Assembly (NCBI GenBank): GCA_958370325.1
Contig: CATXJW010000002.1
Location: 27,482 to 91,481 of the forward strand
DNA length: 64,000 nt
Reading direction: 5' to 3'
DNA from: an uncultured Collinsella sp.
Lineage (GTDB): Bacteria > Actinomycetota > Coriobacteriia > Coriobacteriales > Coriobacteriaceae
Shown: piece by piece, positions 1 through 8,613 of the stretch
How positions within the stretch are numbered: position 1 is the stretch's first letter
Layout: each line of letters opens with the position of its first letter
Notes under the pieces: model-generated
Told to the model about the DNA's origin: nothing
Seen by the model: the letters and a program-made list of their open reading frames with translations, nothing else
Databases searched by the model: none
Program-made: the position numbers and the translations under genes

Positions 1-513
1 CGCGCTCGGGTCGGTCTTAAAGGCACGTTCCAGCTGCTGCAGTTTAAGGTCGGACTCCTTGGAGATCTGCGCCACCGCCGTCGCGGCATAGTGCGCCACC
101 TCAACGTCGTCGTTAAGCTTAGCCGCCTGCAGCTGCGCCAGGTACGCGTCGGGCTCCTCGGTGAGCATAGAGAGCATTAGGCGGCGCCGTTCTGCCGGGT
201 CGTTGACGATGAGCGCCTCCTCGAGCGGCACTACGCCTGCATCGGCATCACGTTCGTGCACTAGGATGCTGCGATGCAGGTCGTCGTTGAAGCGCAGCGA
301 CTCCAGCGCAGACTCTTTCAGCCCCTCGCCAAACACCGCGCCGCGGACCGATAGCAGAACCACCAGCAACGGGCCCCACAGCGGCACCAGCACTATCACA
401 GCCAGCATATGCTCGCGCACCGGCAGCAGGCCCAACTTCATGAGCGTCCACAGCATCAGACAAACCAGAGCATGAATCAGCAACAAGACGGCGGCAACGA
501 CAAGCGAGATCAA
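1..513 (-). CDS. pelE: PelE-like membrane/TPR protein, partial
   Basis: The frame is open from a TTG start at 513 to the window edge, giving 171 residues with the C-terminus missing. The TTG overlaps the TGA stop of pelD (510-512), so translation is probably coupled. The first ~60 residues are two hydrophobic segments separated by a short charged turn. The rest is acidic and helical with alanine-rich repeats that could begin TPR units. In known pel operons PelE is an inner-membrane protein with N-terminal helices and C-terminal TPRs that joins PelD, PelF and PelG in the synthase/export complex. The name rests on position after PelD and on this architecture, not on a diagnostic motif. Confidence 0.6.
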   Translation of the reverse strand, partial: MISLVVAAVLLLIHALVCLMLWTLMKLGLLPVREHMLAVIVLVPLWGPLLVVLLSVRGAVFGEGLKESALESLRFNDDLHRSILVHERDADAGVVPLEEALIVNDPAERRRLMLSMLTEEPDAYLAQLQAAKLNDDVEVAHYAATAVAQISKESDLKLQQLERAFKTDPSA

Positions 514-2648
514 GCGGCACCCCCCTCACCGTCACCGGTGTAAGCGATGTGCTGTAGTAGCGCCACGATGTCCTCGCCGTCGACGGGCTCCACCGCAATC
601 TGCTTTGCGCTCAGGCGCTCGCGGATAATGGGCAGATCGCACGCCTTTGCCTGGCGCATAAGCAGGTAAAGCACGTCACCATCGACCAGGCCCGCCGCAT
701 CGCTCTCGCGGATTGCCGACCCAATTGCGCCCAACAGCTCGCCGACAGGCTCCATGCCCGGTACCACGCGCAGGAGCAAAAAGCTGCCCATCTTGCCATC
801 TGCCAGCGCCTGCTCGGCCGCGAGCTCTTGGCCAAAGGCAGCCTGCTTGAGCACGCAAGTGCCGTCAACGCAGCGTTTATCCTGTGCCACCGCCTCATAG
901 TCAAAGGCACGGCCCAGCGCGCTTTCGACCAGGCCGCACAAGATGCGGAACAAGTTTTGATAATAGAGGGTCATTTGGTTTTCGGCCGCACGACGCACAA
1001 AGATCAACACGGCGGGCGCCCCGTCACGCTCGATCGTGTATCCAAACATGGGAAGCCCCGGCATCAGTTCGCGGTTCACCCACAGGCTCGAACGACCCCC
1101 GTCGCCCAAAAGGGGCGCAAGCTGCTCAAGCGTAAGCGAGCGTGCGGCATCTTCGGCAATCGCGGGACTTGCTGCCACCAGGCGTGCAAATGCCCCGCCC
1201 GAAACATGGTAGATCGCCACCGAATCGTTCTCGAGGATCTCGCCCAGAAGCTCGCAGCACTTGCGATAGATGTCGCGTGGGTTGAACACGTCAAGCTCCT
1301 GCGTCACGGCAAAGATCTTGCCAAAGCTGTCGTGGCGGCCCACGATCTGGCGCCTGTACGCGCGCTTGTCCTCGATCGCGTCGTGGTAGAGCTGCGTAAG
1401 GAACGTATTGCGGTTGCGCACGAGCTCGTTTTGATCGCGCTCCGCCCTAATGGCTTCGCTGTTGCGCAGCTGCACATAGCCGCACACGGCACCCACAACA
1501 AAGTACGCAATAAACGGCAGCCAGTTGGACGGCTCGTAGAACAGGCCCTGGAAGGTATAGCCGAACAGAGTAAAGTAACTAGCGGCCAAACCCACCGACG
1601 CCAGCAGCGCCGCAACCAGGCCAAAGTCCAAGCCATACAGCGTGCCGATCAGCACCACGTAGAGCAGGCGATAATCGAGCACGTTGAGCTGGGTCGATTG
1701 GGAGAACAAGCGCTCCAGCACTTCAAAGAGCACCCAGGCGGCTGCCGTCTCCAGGCATTTGACAGGCAGCGTGCGCATTTGAATACGGTCGATGGCCGCG
1801 CGCAAGGGGTTGACCTTCTTTGCGCGACCAGCATCCCAACGCGCTTGAATGGTCGAGAGGTCGCGCAGCAAGTCGTAACGCTGAAACCAGCCATAGCGCA
1901 CGCGAACGACGTCGCTGGCGGGCAGGGCGTAGCCGGCAGATTCGCCATAGGCAACTGAGAGCCCTGGGAACAGCGCCTTGAGGGCGTCGCCCACCTCACC
2001 CACCGTGTGATGGAAGGTATCGGCTACGTCGAGCGTCTCAAAGTTACCATTCCAGCTGTCGAAGATACGGCGTACCAGCACCGAAAGCTCCTCGGCACAC
2101 AGCAGGGGAAACGCCGCATCCTGCGCGCCCTGCAGAGCGGCCGATCCGGTTGAGCATGCGTCGAACAGCGGCACCAAAAACGGGTCCTCCAGCGCGGCAG
2201 ACGCGGTATACAGGAACGGCACGCGCAGAATCTTGGTCTGAACGCCCTCGCGAGCAGCGTAGTAGCGGCACAGGTCGTTGGCTGCGTGCGCGATAATGCC
2301 CTTGCCCGTTCGCCCCGCGGCATCTGCGGCACCCTCGGCACCCGCGGGCCCCGCTACATACAGCAGTTGGACCCGGCGACCCATGCACGCACGAAAGACC
2401 GAGCGAAGCAGCTCGATATCGCCCACGATATCGGTATGCGGCGTGAGGTAATTAGACAGGTAGACGACACGGTCGAACTCGTAGGCCTGATCCAGGTGCT
2501 GGAGGAGCTCTTTCCACGAGGCATGGGGTGACGACTCATCGCGGTGAGCATCCTTGACGGCTACAACCTTAACGTGGTCCCCGGGGAACGCCTTGGCACA
2601 AAAGTCATCGTCAACATATGCAGTGTTGCCAACAACAAGCACCTCCAT
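510..2648 (-). CDS. pelD: PelD-like c-di-GMP effector of Pel polysaccharide synthesis, with N-terminal epimerase-like domain
   Basis: This is a 712-residue protein. Residues ~1-275 resemble an SDR/epimerase Rossmann fold with a degenerate nucleotide loop (VVGNTAYV). Residues ~295-405 hold about four membrane helices, followed by a short charged coiled segment, a GAF-like region (~445-585) and a C-terminal degenerate GGDEF domain. In the last domain the inhibitory-site motif RESD (647-650) sits five residues before DGDVL, where an active cyclase would have GGDEF. An intact RxxD with a dead active site is the hallmark of PelD, which binds c-di-GMP and turns on the Pel synthase. The start has a strong GGGGAGGAG ribosome site. 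pelE overlaps its stop. The SDR-like extension is, as I recall, seen in some Gram-positive PelD proteins. Confidence 0.78.
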   Translation of the reverse strand: MEVLVVGNTAYVDDDFCAKAFPGDHVKVVAVKDAHRDESSPHASWKELLQHLDQAYEFDRVVYLSNYLTPHTDIVGDIELLRSVFRACMGRRVQLLYVAGPAGAEGAADAAGRTGKGIIAHAANDLCRYYAAREGVQTKILRVPFLYTASAALEDPFLVPLFDACSTGSAALQGAQDAAFPLLCAEELSVLVRRIFDSWNGNFETLDVADTFHHTVGEVGDALKALFPGLSVAYGESAGYALPASDVVRVRYGWFQRYDLLRDLSTIQARWDAGRAKKVNPLRAAIDRIQMRTLPVKCLETAAAWVLFEVLERLFSQSTQLNVLDYRLLYVVLIGTLYGLDFGLVAALLASVGLAASYFTLFGYTFQGLFYEPSNWLPFIAYFVVGAVCGYVQLRNSEAIRAERDQNELVRNRNTFLTQLYHDAIEDKRAYRRQIVGRHDSFGKIFAVTQELDVFNPRDIYRKCCELLGEILENDSVAIYHVSGGAFARLVAASPAIAEDAARSLTLEQLAPLLGDGGRSSLWVNRELMPGLPMFGYTIERDGAPAVLIFVRRAAENQMTLYYQNLFRILCGLVESALGRAFDYEAVAQDKRCVDGTCVLKQAAFGQELAAEQALADGKMGSFLLLRVVPGMEPVGELLGAIGSAIRESDAAGLVDGDVLYLLMRQAKACDLPIIRERLSAKQIAVEPVDGEDIVALLQHIAYTGDGEGGAA

Positions 2649-2692
2649 GGCGTACTCCTCCCCTAAAATCCACTTCTGTCATAGTCAAACAT

Positions 2693-2705
2693 GCGTATTT
2701 TACGC
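2693..2705. promoter_or_regulatory. Short palindrome upstream of pelD
   Basis: The palindrome GCGTA-TTT-TACGC lies 45-57 nt upstream of the pelD ATG and is followed by TTGACA on the minus strand. It could be an operator or part of the pel promoter, but no well-spaced -10 box is evident. The rest of the 2649-2944 interval holds no gene that I can support. Confidence 0.25.
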
Positions 2706-2944
2706 TGTCAACGCGAGCTGGAACGCCTTTAAGGCTGTTTTAAGAACTTTTTTAGAGGATGTGGGGACATCGAGAGCGCAAAATGAGCGACCAATTCGGA
2801 AGTGCGGTGAGAAAACGAGACCTGTCGACCAGACCCTAGTTTTGGGCACCCGCGACCTGCGGTTTTGTTGCCAAAAATCGGTGTGTGCTCGGCAAGTTTC
2901 GATTTTTCCCCGCACTTTCGGAGATAAATGGTGAAGGGGACTCT

Positions 2945-3763
2945 TTAGAACAAACGAATACCCAAACCCCTCTTAATCGCCTTGTTCATAACGTCGTTAA
3001 GTCGCTTAGGCCAATTCGCAATAAAGAAAAGGCAGGTGCAGCATGCACAAAATGAATCATTGTTCAGACGTTCAATCTCATTGAGCAGAAGTTCAGAATG
3101 ATTGATGCCTGTCACGGTCGCAGCTAAGTCAGCCAGAGACTCGTTTGCAATTGGCATCATCTGCTCATTAGTTAACCAAAGCGACCTCAGGGCATGGACG
3201 GCAATAATGCAGGCAAATGTAAAACCATCAATACGCCCAATATCCGCAAGCGAATCTCCCCTCCTGGCAACCCAGTCCTTGTAAGATCGCTGGCCAAAAA
3301 TCACATCTGAAGGAACAAGGGCGTCATCCAGAGAGAGATACTTCAAGGGATCAAAATCACGATATGCTTCAACCGATGGATAGCTTAGATATAGCTGACC
3401 CATATCAGTGCTATCGCAGTAATAGTCTTGCATTAGCTCGAGCCGCTTAAAATCGAGCCGATTGTCCTGAGGATCTAAGTCAAATATGAGCAGGGTGTCT
3501 GTAAAACTGGATTCGAGAAGCTGAGCCGCATCATCTTTATCCGAAAGAAGCTCAGCGACAAAGGGCTTAAGATCAATGGACTCGAAATCACAACCGTATT
3601 CTTGAAAGAGCTTATCAAGAAAGTCATGAACATTAATCTCAACAGGAACAATTTGATGATCATCCGCGAGGCTAAAAGATTCAAATAAACGCCCCATCAG
3701 CTGAGGCTCGCGTTTAGCGCCTTCAACAATGAGCAGGACGTTCTTTTCAGACGCAGCGTTCAT
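2945..3763 (-). CDS. TOPRIM-like partner of an AAA15 ATPase (RloB/AbiL/PARIS-type defence candidate)
   Basis: This is a 272-residue soluble protein. The N-terminus has IVEG (12-15), an acidic IFDLDPQD stretch (93-100) and YPSVEAY (128-134). A VEG motif near the N-terminus plus a DxD cluster is the pattern of TOPRIM-type nuclease partners such as RloB, AbiLii and AriB of PARIS. It starts 2 nt after the stop of the ATPase gene, so the two form a bicistron. In such pairs the ATPase senses phage and releases or activates the TOPRIM effector. I cannot tell from the sequence which named system it belongs to. Base composition is visibly more AT-rich than the flanking core genes, suggesting transfer. 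Confidence 0.6.
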   Translation of the reverse strand: MNAASEKNVLLIVEGAKREPQLMGRLFESFSLADDHQIVPVEINVHDFLDKLFQEYGCDFESIDLKPFVAELLSDKDDAAQLLESSFTDTLLIFDLDPQDNRLDFKRLELMQDYYCDSTDMGQLYLSYPSVEAYRDFDPLKYLSLDDALVPSDVIFGQRSYKDWVARRGDSLADIGRIDGFTFACIIAVHALRSLWLTNEQMMPIANESLADLAATVTGINHSELLLNEIERLNNDSFCACCTCLFFIANWPKRLNDVMNKAIKRGLGIRLF

Positions 3764-3765
3764 GG

Positions 3766-4866
3766 CTACTCAAACTCTCCGGCTCGGAGGAGCTTCTCAA
3801 TATTGTTGCCGAGCCTCAACTCACGATCGGTGGAATCGGCCAAGGTTCGAATACCCTCTTTTGCAGAAATTTGATAAACGCAGTCGGGCCTCATTACGCC
3901 ATTCTTAACAAGCGAAGTGTTGTGAGTGGAGCACAGTATCTGACAAGAGGCCTTGGAAGCAAAGAGCTTCAAAAGGCTCTCTGCCATTTCAAAGTGACAA
4001 AAAGCGTCAAACTCATCTATGAACAAAAAGCTGGCCGACTCGTTAAGTTCAAGCTCAGAGAACAACTTAACCAGGGTTCTTGTACCGCTAGAACATGCCT
4101 CGACAAACGGGATGCATCGCATGGGATGATTGAAATACAGAACAGGCGAGCCGTCGGACTCTTTAATAACGATCAGAGACTCATCGACTCCAAAATTGCG
4201 AATAAATGACTCGAATTCCGCAACTTTGTTCTCGCGTATGATCTTGTCGATTACTTTTCTTGTTTCAAACCCTTTTAATCGAAAGTTGTCCGTGCGAATC
4301 AGCCTCATGCGCGAGACAAATCGTCGCAACTCCGCCAAGACGCCTAAAACATTAGTTGGAAGACTGCTCGTTATATAAGAAAGAAGGCTCAACGAAGTGT
4401 CAGAGAATTCAAAATTGATTCCAGCTGCACCGATTCGTTCGAGGTGGTTATCCTCGAAAACGCCGCGTGCATTATTGAAATCGAAAATTCGTTCCCCATC
4501 AATCAATAGGGTCTCGTGAAGCCAAGTAGTCGGAGAAGTCTTCTCATAGCAGTAATTGATTTCGCGACCGTCAATTTCAAAGACATAGGTGAACTGTGCC
4601 GTACCTCGCCCGCAATCAGCATTCAAAAACAGACGATCATCCTGGTCAGGATAATCGAATGCCTTTAGAAAGCCGAGCGTAATGTCGAATAAAGCTGAAC
4701 CGAAATTCGATTTACCAGACGCATTTCTGCCGATCAAAAGTGCGGTTTTCACGATTCCGTTTTTTACGTTATTTTCTGCAAACTGGTAATCACGAGAAGC
4801 TGCAAAATTAAATGTAACCGGAGCCGAAAAATTCCTATAGCCATTAACAGTAAAACGCTTAAGCAT
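3766..4866 (-). CDS. AAA15/OLD-like ATPase of a two-gene defence module
   Basis: This 366-residue ATPase starts with the typical LKRFTVNGYRNF strand. It has a Walker A motif GRNASGKSN (46-54), a signature-like CSSGTRTL, a Walker B motif FLFIDEFDAF and an H-loop CSTHN near the C-terminus. This is the ABC/SMC-type AAA15 family (RloA, AbiLi, AriA). The family hydrolyses ATP and usually controls a linked nuclease, here the next gene. The ATG is fixed by AGGAG 8 nt upstream, and that ribosome site lies inside the 3' arm of a perfect palindrome (4871-4917). The gene is AT-rich relative to core genes. Confidence 0.75.
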   Translation of the reverse strand: MLKRFTVNGYRNFSAPVTFNFAASRDYQFAENNVKNGIVKTALLIGRNASGKSNFGSALFDITLGFLKAFDYPDQDDRLFLNADCGRGTAQFTYVFEIDGREINYCYEKTSPTTWLHETLLIDGERIFDFNNARGVFEDNHLERIGAAGINFEFSDTSLSLLSYITSSLPTNVLGVLAELRRFVSRMRLIRTDNFRLKGFETRKVIDKIIRENKVAEFESFIRNFGVDESLIVIKESDGSPVLYFNHPMRCIPFVEACSSGTRTLVKLFSELELNESASFLFIDEFDAFCHFEMAESLLKLFASKASCQILCSTHNTSLVKNGVMRPDCVYQISAKEGIRTLADSTDRELRLGNNIEKLLRAGEFE

Positions 4867-4870
4867 GAGA

Positions 4871-4917
4871 GTCTCCTATCTCTTGCCGTAATTATATTAC
4901 GGCAAGAGATAGGAGAC
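4871..4917 (-). promoter_or_regulatory. Perfect 22-bp-arm palindrome covering the ribosome site of the AAA15 ATPase
   Basis: Arms 4871-4892 and 4896-4917 are exact reverse complements separated by TAT. In the mRNA the hairpin would end 4 nt before the ATG, and its 3' arm contains the only Shine-Dalgarno sequence (AGGAG). Translation should be blocked unless the stem is opened. At the DNA level it could instead be a dimer operator. It has no U-tract on the gene side, so it is not a normal terminator. Confidence 0.8.
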
Positions 4918-5111
4918 CGGCATCAATTACGTAACTACTGGAAAAGTCATGTAGCCAAAGCCCATCCGAACCATGAAAACGTACCGCGAGAGCCGCTCAA
5001 AACAGAAGTATGCGGCAAATTCCAGACATGCCGACCACGCCGGATAGCGACAATGCTTCTACCTGCGCGACACTAACAAAGCATCGTTAAATCATCCAGT
5101 CTCAAGCGTAA

Positions 5112-5870
5112 TCACAAATAAGATTTACCGTTATAAAAGCTGAAGTGCCAATTTTTAAGTTGCGAATCAGCATCCCCGTTGTCATCAACAAACTCAGAGA
5201 GCAAATCTGCACCGTCAGTAATTGGGCAGCGATCGCCCTCGTATTTCATAGAAGGAAAAGCACCATCTCTGGAACCGACAGCAAACACAAAACCTGATGG
5301 ATTGATTGCCCAACAGACGTATGCATCCTTTCCGCGAGAAAGCAACAACGATCCGTTGCAACCGTTAGGCAGGAACCGGTTAAACGCCTCGTCCAAGGAC
5401 GAATAGGCACCGGATTCCATCCAGCGCTGATTCTCCAAACTTGCAATTGTCCAAAGAAAGGACTTCATCTCTTCCAGATATGTCCAGTCAAACCATATCC
5501 CATCTTCATCGAACCCGCTCCTCCCTTTACCCGATTCAAACCGTTTAACTTTAGCGTCAGCGTTGGCGGCGGCCGCGTCGACCTCATACTTAAAAGCAGC
5601 CAAGCAGGAAGCTTTTTCAGGCGGTTTGCAACATTCAAGATACTCATGAGCATTCCATCCGTTGAAATGTCTGATGTATCGAAAGTTTGGAAACAACGCT
5701 ATTGCAATATTAATAAACTCCTTTGTAGGCAGGTTCTCTCCCACAACGTTTATACGCATGTACATCGATTCAAGCGAAGCATAATAGGCAAGCGCGAGAA
5801 CATAGGGCGCGATGAATATTGGGTACCAGATTGAAAGAAATAGCGAGCTTAATTCAACGCCCCAGTCCAT
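5112..5870 (-). CDS. Unrecognised protein with one N-terminal membrane helix
   Basis: This 252-residue protein has a hydrophobic helix at ~8-30 and then a soluble domain rich in aromatic and acidic residues (for example WFDWTYLEE and FAVGSRDGAFPSM). I recognise no family. It starts 6 nt after the stop of the upstream membrane-protein gene, so the two are probably one operon. Both are AT-rich and sit between an AAA15 defence pair and AbiH. A role in the same defence island is possible on position alone. The 194-nt stretch 4918-5111 between it and the palindrome shows no gene. Confidence 0.55.
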   Translation of the reverse strand: MDWGVELSSLFLSIWYPIFIAPYVLALAYYASLESMYMRINVVGENLPTKEFINIAIALFPNFRYIRHFNGWNAHEYLECCKPPEKASCLAAFKYEVDAAAANADAKVKRFESGKGRSGFDEDGIWFDWTYLEEMKSFLWTIASLENQRWMESGAYSSLDEAFNRFLPNGCNGSLLLSRGKDAYVCWAINPSGFVFAVGSRDGAFPSMKYEGDRCPITDGADLLSEFVDDNGDADSQLKNWHFSFYNGKSYL

Positions 5871-5876
5871 AGAAAA

Positions 5877-6467
5877 CTAAGCATTTGAAAGCAGCAACGT
5901 TGTTGCAACACAAACAATGATGCACAAAACAACCCTCATGTTTTCAAACAAGCATAGATTGGATACATCACGTCTGGATGAAAATTGGGCATGGCCAATA
6001 CCCAGAAACAAAAGGACTACTTGAAGAGCAACTTCAAACGGAATAGGGAAGCAGACCAGATTGATATAGAAAGACGCTAGTGCACCAAAGCGGACCTCAG
6101 GCACAATCAATTCGTTTTTAATTGAAGTGACCGATGTTGCCTTAGATGCAATTAACATAGAGGGAAACCCAACAAATACAACCTCAAGAATCGTGTCCAG
6201 CAAGATACCCGTATTCCAAAACCCGAATTCAAACGCTCTGTATATCAAAAGCGCAGAGTACGTTACAAGAATGAGCGCAGGAATCAGAATTTTGGGGCTT
6301 AGCGCACACTTGACAACATCAGCAAACGATTTAATAACGCTTAACAACTTACCCTTAGTCAGAAGATAAATCGCTATAAGACCCATCAATATAATTGATG
6401 CATATTCACGGTTATCCATTTGTCCGATGAGAGTTGCAACCACCCATTGGACTCCACTGAGGATCAA
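5877..6467 (-). CDS. Unrecognised multi-pass membrane protein
   Basis: This 196-residue protein has about five hydrophobic segments (near 20-40, 55-75, 85-105, 130-160 and 175-195) and short charged loops. I recognise no catalytic motif. It is the first gene of a two-gene unit with the 252-residue protein that follows. The composition is AT-rich, like its partner and unlike the core genome. It could be a membrane-acting effector or an anchor for its partner. This is an inference from topology and neighbourhood only. Confidence 0.55.
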   Translation of the reverse strand: MILSGVQWVVATLIGQMDNREYASIILMGLIAIYLLTKGKLLSVIKSFADVVKCALSPKILIPALILVTYSALLIYRAFEFGFWNTGILLDTILEVVFVGFPSMLIASKATSVTSIKNELIVPEVRFGALASFYINLVCFPIPFEVALQVVLLFLGIGHAQFSSRRDVSNLCLFENMRVVLCIIVCVATTLLLSNA

Positions 6468-6563
6468 TCAAGCCCCTCCTTAGCCATGTTGAATCTAGAC
6501 TCAAGATCACGCCGGGAATGTTGGTGCAAACGCGCCGACGACCAGCCATGCGTCGCCGAAGCC

Positions 6564-7643
6564 CTATGGAAGTCTGCGAACCATGAGGCGGCCCTCGAGG
6601 AGGAGCTTGTGCATGAGGTTCTTCCCGTGGTCTTTGTTGTCGAAAGACTCGCCGTAGGCAGCCAAGAGCTTCGTCACGTTTTTATGAACTTCCCTGCGAG
6701 CCTTTTCGACCATAACCTTCTCGGTCTCACCCTTCTTGCCATGAGGCCTATAGTAGAAGACGAGCCTCGTATCGCCACCGTAGAGGTCCACGGCATCGAA
6801 GATCGACTGAAAGTAGGAGTAGTCGGCCTCGGAAAGGGAGTGGCCGAAGAACTTGATGAAGCCCATCGAAGCGCCGTTTGACGACTTCGGCCGAACGACC
6901 CTCTGGAAGTCGACGGGGTCCTGCGCGAGCAGCCTGTAGGTCTTGGTGAACGGTATGGCCACGCTGGTGGGCCTGATCCCCTTCGCGTCTATGCCGAAGA
7001 CGATGCCGTGCTCGTAGTCGCTCGCCCTACCGTGTATGTTGCAGAAGCAGTCGATGCCGAGGGCGTCGGAAAGGCGAACGTTGCTCGACAGGGGCTCGGT
7101 GTAGTTGAAGCTGAGGACGGAGGTCGAGGGGGGCACGCCATCTTCGTCAACTAGGTCTCTGCAGATGCGCTCCATCCGGGTCGCGGCGGAGTCGAGGTAG
7201 CCGGGCGTCCGCTGCACAAGGTCGTTGAGGTAGGCGGCGAAATACGACTCGTAGCGGTTCAGGTCGGCAAGGGACAGCGCGGCGAGCACGCTGCCGTCCA
7301 GCTTTCGGTCCCTCAGCCAATTGCTCAGCACATAGGAATAGACGGCATTGGTGCGCGCGGTCTGCGAGGGCTTGACCGAAGGATCGAGGACACATTCCGG
7401 GAGCCGGAGCATCTGGGGATCCTTCTGCCCGCTTTTGTACAGCCACCGCCTAATCTGGTGTTCGACGTCGCACCAGCGCCAATTATGCCCCTTCTCCTGC
7501 TTGAGAATGAGATCCCAGATAGTGGTGTTCTCCGGATGGGCAACCAAATCGGATTTCGCTCGGTAGTCGTGAAAGTCGGAGAAGCTCGATTTGAGGTCGC
7601 AGGAAAGATCGAACCCGTTGCCGATTACGATGAGCTGATACAT
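6564..7643 (-). CDS. abiH: AbiH-family abortive infection protein
   Basis: This is a 359-residue protein. The N-terminus LIVIGNGFDLSCDLKSSFSDF-like stretch (IGNGFDL at 7-13) and the later SFNYT, IHG and FGID blocks are the conserved motifs of the bacteriophage AbiH family. The length is within the family's usual range. AbiH proteins act alone to abort lytic infection, and their biochemical activity is not established. The gene is more GC-rich than the AAA15 pair beside it, so the two probably arrived separately. The start at 7643 lies 12 nt after the stop of a small upstream ORF. Confidence 0.85.
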   Translation of the reverse strand: MYQLIVIGNGFDLSCDLKSSFSDFHDYRAKSDLVAHPENTTIWDLILKQEKGHNWRWCDVEHQIRRWLYKSGQKDPQMLRLPECVLDPSVKPSQTARTNAVYSYVLSNWLRDRKLDGSVLAALSLADLNRYESYFAAYLNDLVQRTPGYLDSAATRMERICRDLVDEDGVPPSTSVLSFNYTEPLSSNVRLSDALGIDCFCNIHGRASDYEHGIVFGIDAKGIRPTSVAIPFTKTYRLLAQDPVDFQRVVRPKSSNGASMGFIKFFGHSLSEADYSYFQSIFDAVDLYGGDTRLVFYYRPHGKKGETEKVMVEKARREVHKNVTKLLAAYGESFDNKDHGKNLMHKLLLEGRLMVRRLP

Positions 7644-7655
7644 CAGACACCTCCT

Positions 7656-7823
7656 CTACGCAAGCATGAAGGCACAGGCCATGCAGTGAGTCTTTTCTTC
7701 AACGGTCAAACTAGACGATATAATATCTTTGAGCCACTTGACCATAACGTGTGAGTCTTGCCATAGAGCCTGCATACCCATCGATTCAGCGACCAACGGC
7801 GAACCCGTCGTAAAAAGAGACAT
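7656..7823 (-). CDS. Small ORF (55 aa) coupled to the wecB remnant
   Basis: The ATG at 7823 overlaps the wecB stop in a TAATG arrangement, and GGAGG is placed 9 nt upstream, which is a good ribosome site. The 55-residue product is mixed hydrophobic and polar with two Cys near the C-terminus (THCMACAF). I do not recognise it. It ends 12 nt before abiH. It may be a real small gene, or a stump left by the rearrangement that truncated wecB. Confidence 0.35.
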   Translation of the reverse strand: MSLFTTGSPLVAESMGMQALWQDSHVMVKWLKDIISSSLTVEEKTHCMACAFMLA

Positions 7824-8613
7824 TAGTATTTCCTCCACACCATGCGGTCAACGATGCCGGTGTAGGACTGGATGATACGGACGACCTTGGGGGCCACGTC
7901 GTCCTGGTAGTCCGGCACGGGGATTCCGTGGAGGCCATCCTCCGTGAGCGCAACCGCCGTGCGCACGGCGTTGAGCAGGCCCCGCTCGTCGATGCCCGCG
8001 AGGACGAAGCATCCCTTGTCAAGCGCCTCGGGGCGCTCGCTGCTCGTGCGGATGCAGACCGCCGGGAGCGGGCGGCCGACGCTCGCGAAGAAGCTCGACT
8101 CCTCGGGGAGGGTACCGGGGTCAGAGACGACGCGGTAAGCGCTGGACTGCAGCTTGTTGTAGTCGTGGAAGCCCATGGGCTCGTGGGTGCGCACCAGGGG
8201 ATGCGCCTGGAAGCCCGAGGCCTCCAGGCGCTTGCGGAAGCGGGGGTGGCAGCTGTAGAGGATGGACTTTCCGTATTCCTCGGCGAGGGCGTTTATCGCG
8301 CCGAAGAGGGACGTGAAGTTCGCTTCGGTGTCAATGTTTTCCTCGCGGTGGGCGGAGAGCAGGAAGTAGCCTCCCGGCTCCAGGCCCTCGCGCTCCAGCA
8401 CGTCACTCGCATCGATGGCCGCCAGGTTCGTGCGCAGCACCTCCGCCATGGGCGAGCCCGTCACGTAGGTGCGCTCCGTCACGCAGCCCGTCGCGAGCAG
8501 GTAGCGCCGCGCGTGATCGCTGTAGGCGAGTTCACGTCGCTGATGACGTCCACGATGCGGCGGCTCGTCTCCTCGGGCAGGCACTCGTCCTTGCAGCGGT
8601 TGCCCGCCTCCAT
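7823..8613 (-). pseudogene. wecB: UDP-GlcNAc 2-epimerase (WecB) fragment, 5'-truncated and frameshifted
   Basis: The C-terminal ~240 residues match the nonhydrolysing UDP-N-acetylglucosamine 2-epimerase: SAHREENID, SCHPRFRKRLE, SDPGTLPEESSFF and ERPEA. The 5' part reads MEAGNRCKDECLPEETSRR in one frame and continues LAYSDHARRYLL in another. One base is missing at about 8528-8533 (GTGAAC|TCGCC). Normal WecB has ~100 residues before MEAGNR; here they are absent, replaced by unrelated sequence. The enzyme would make UDP-ManNAc for surface glycans, but this copy cannot. It is probably a relic of an older polysaccharide locus. Confidence 0.85.
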
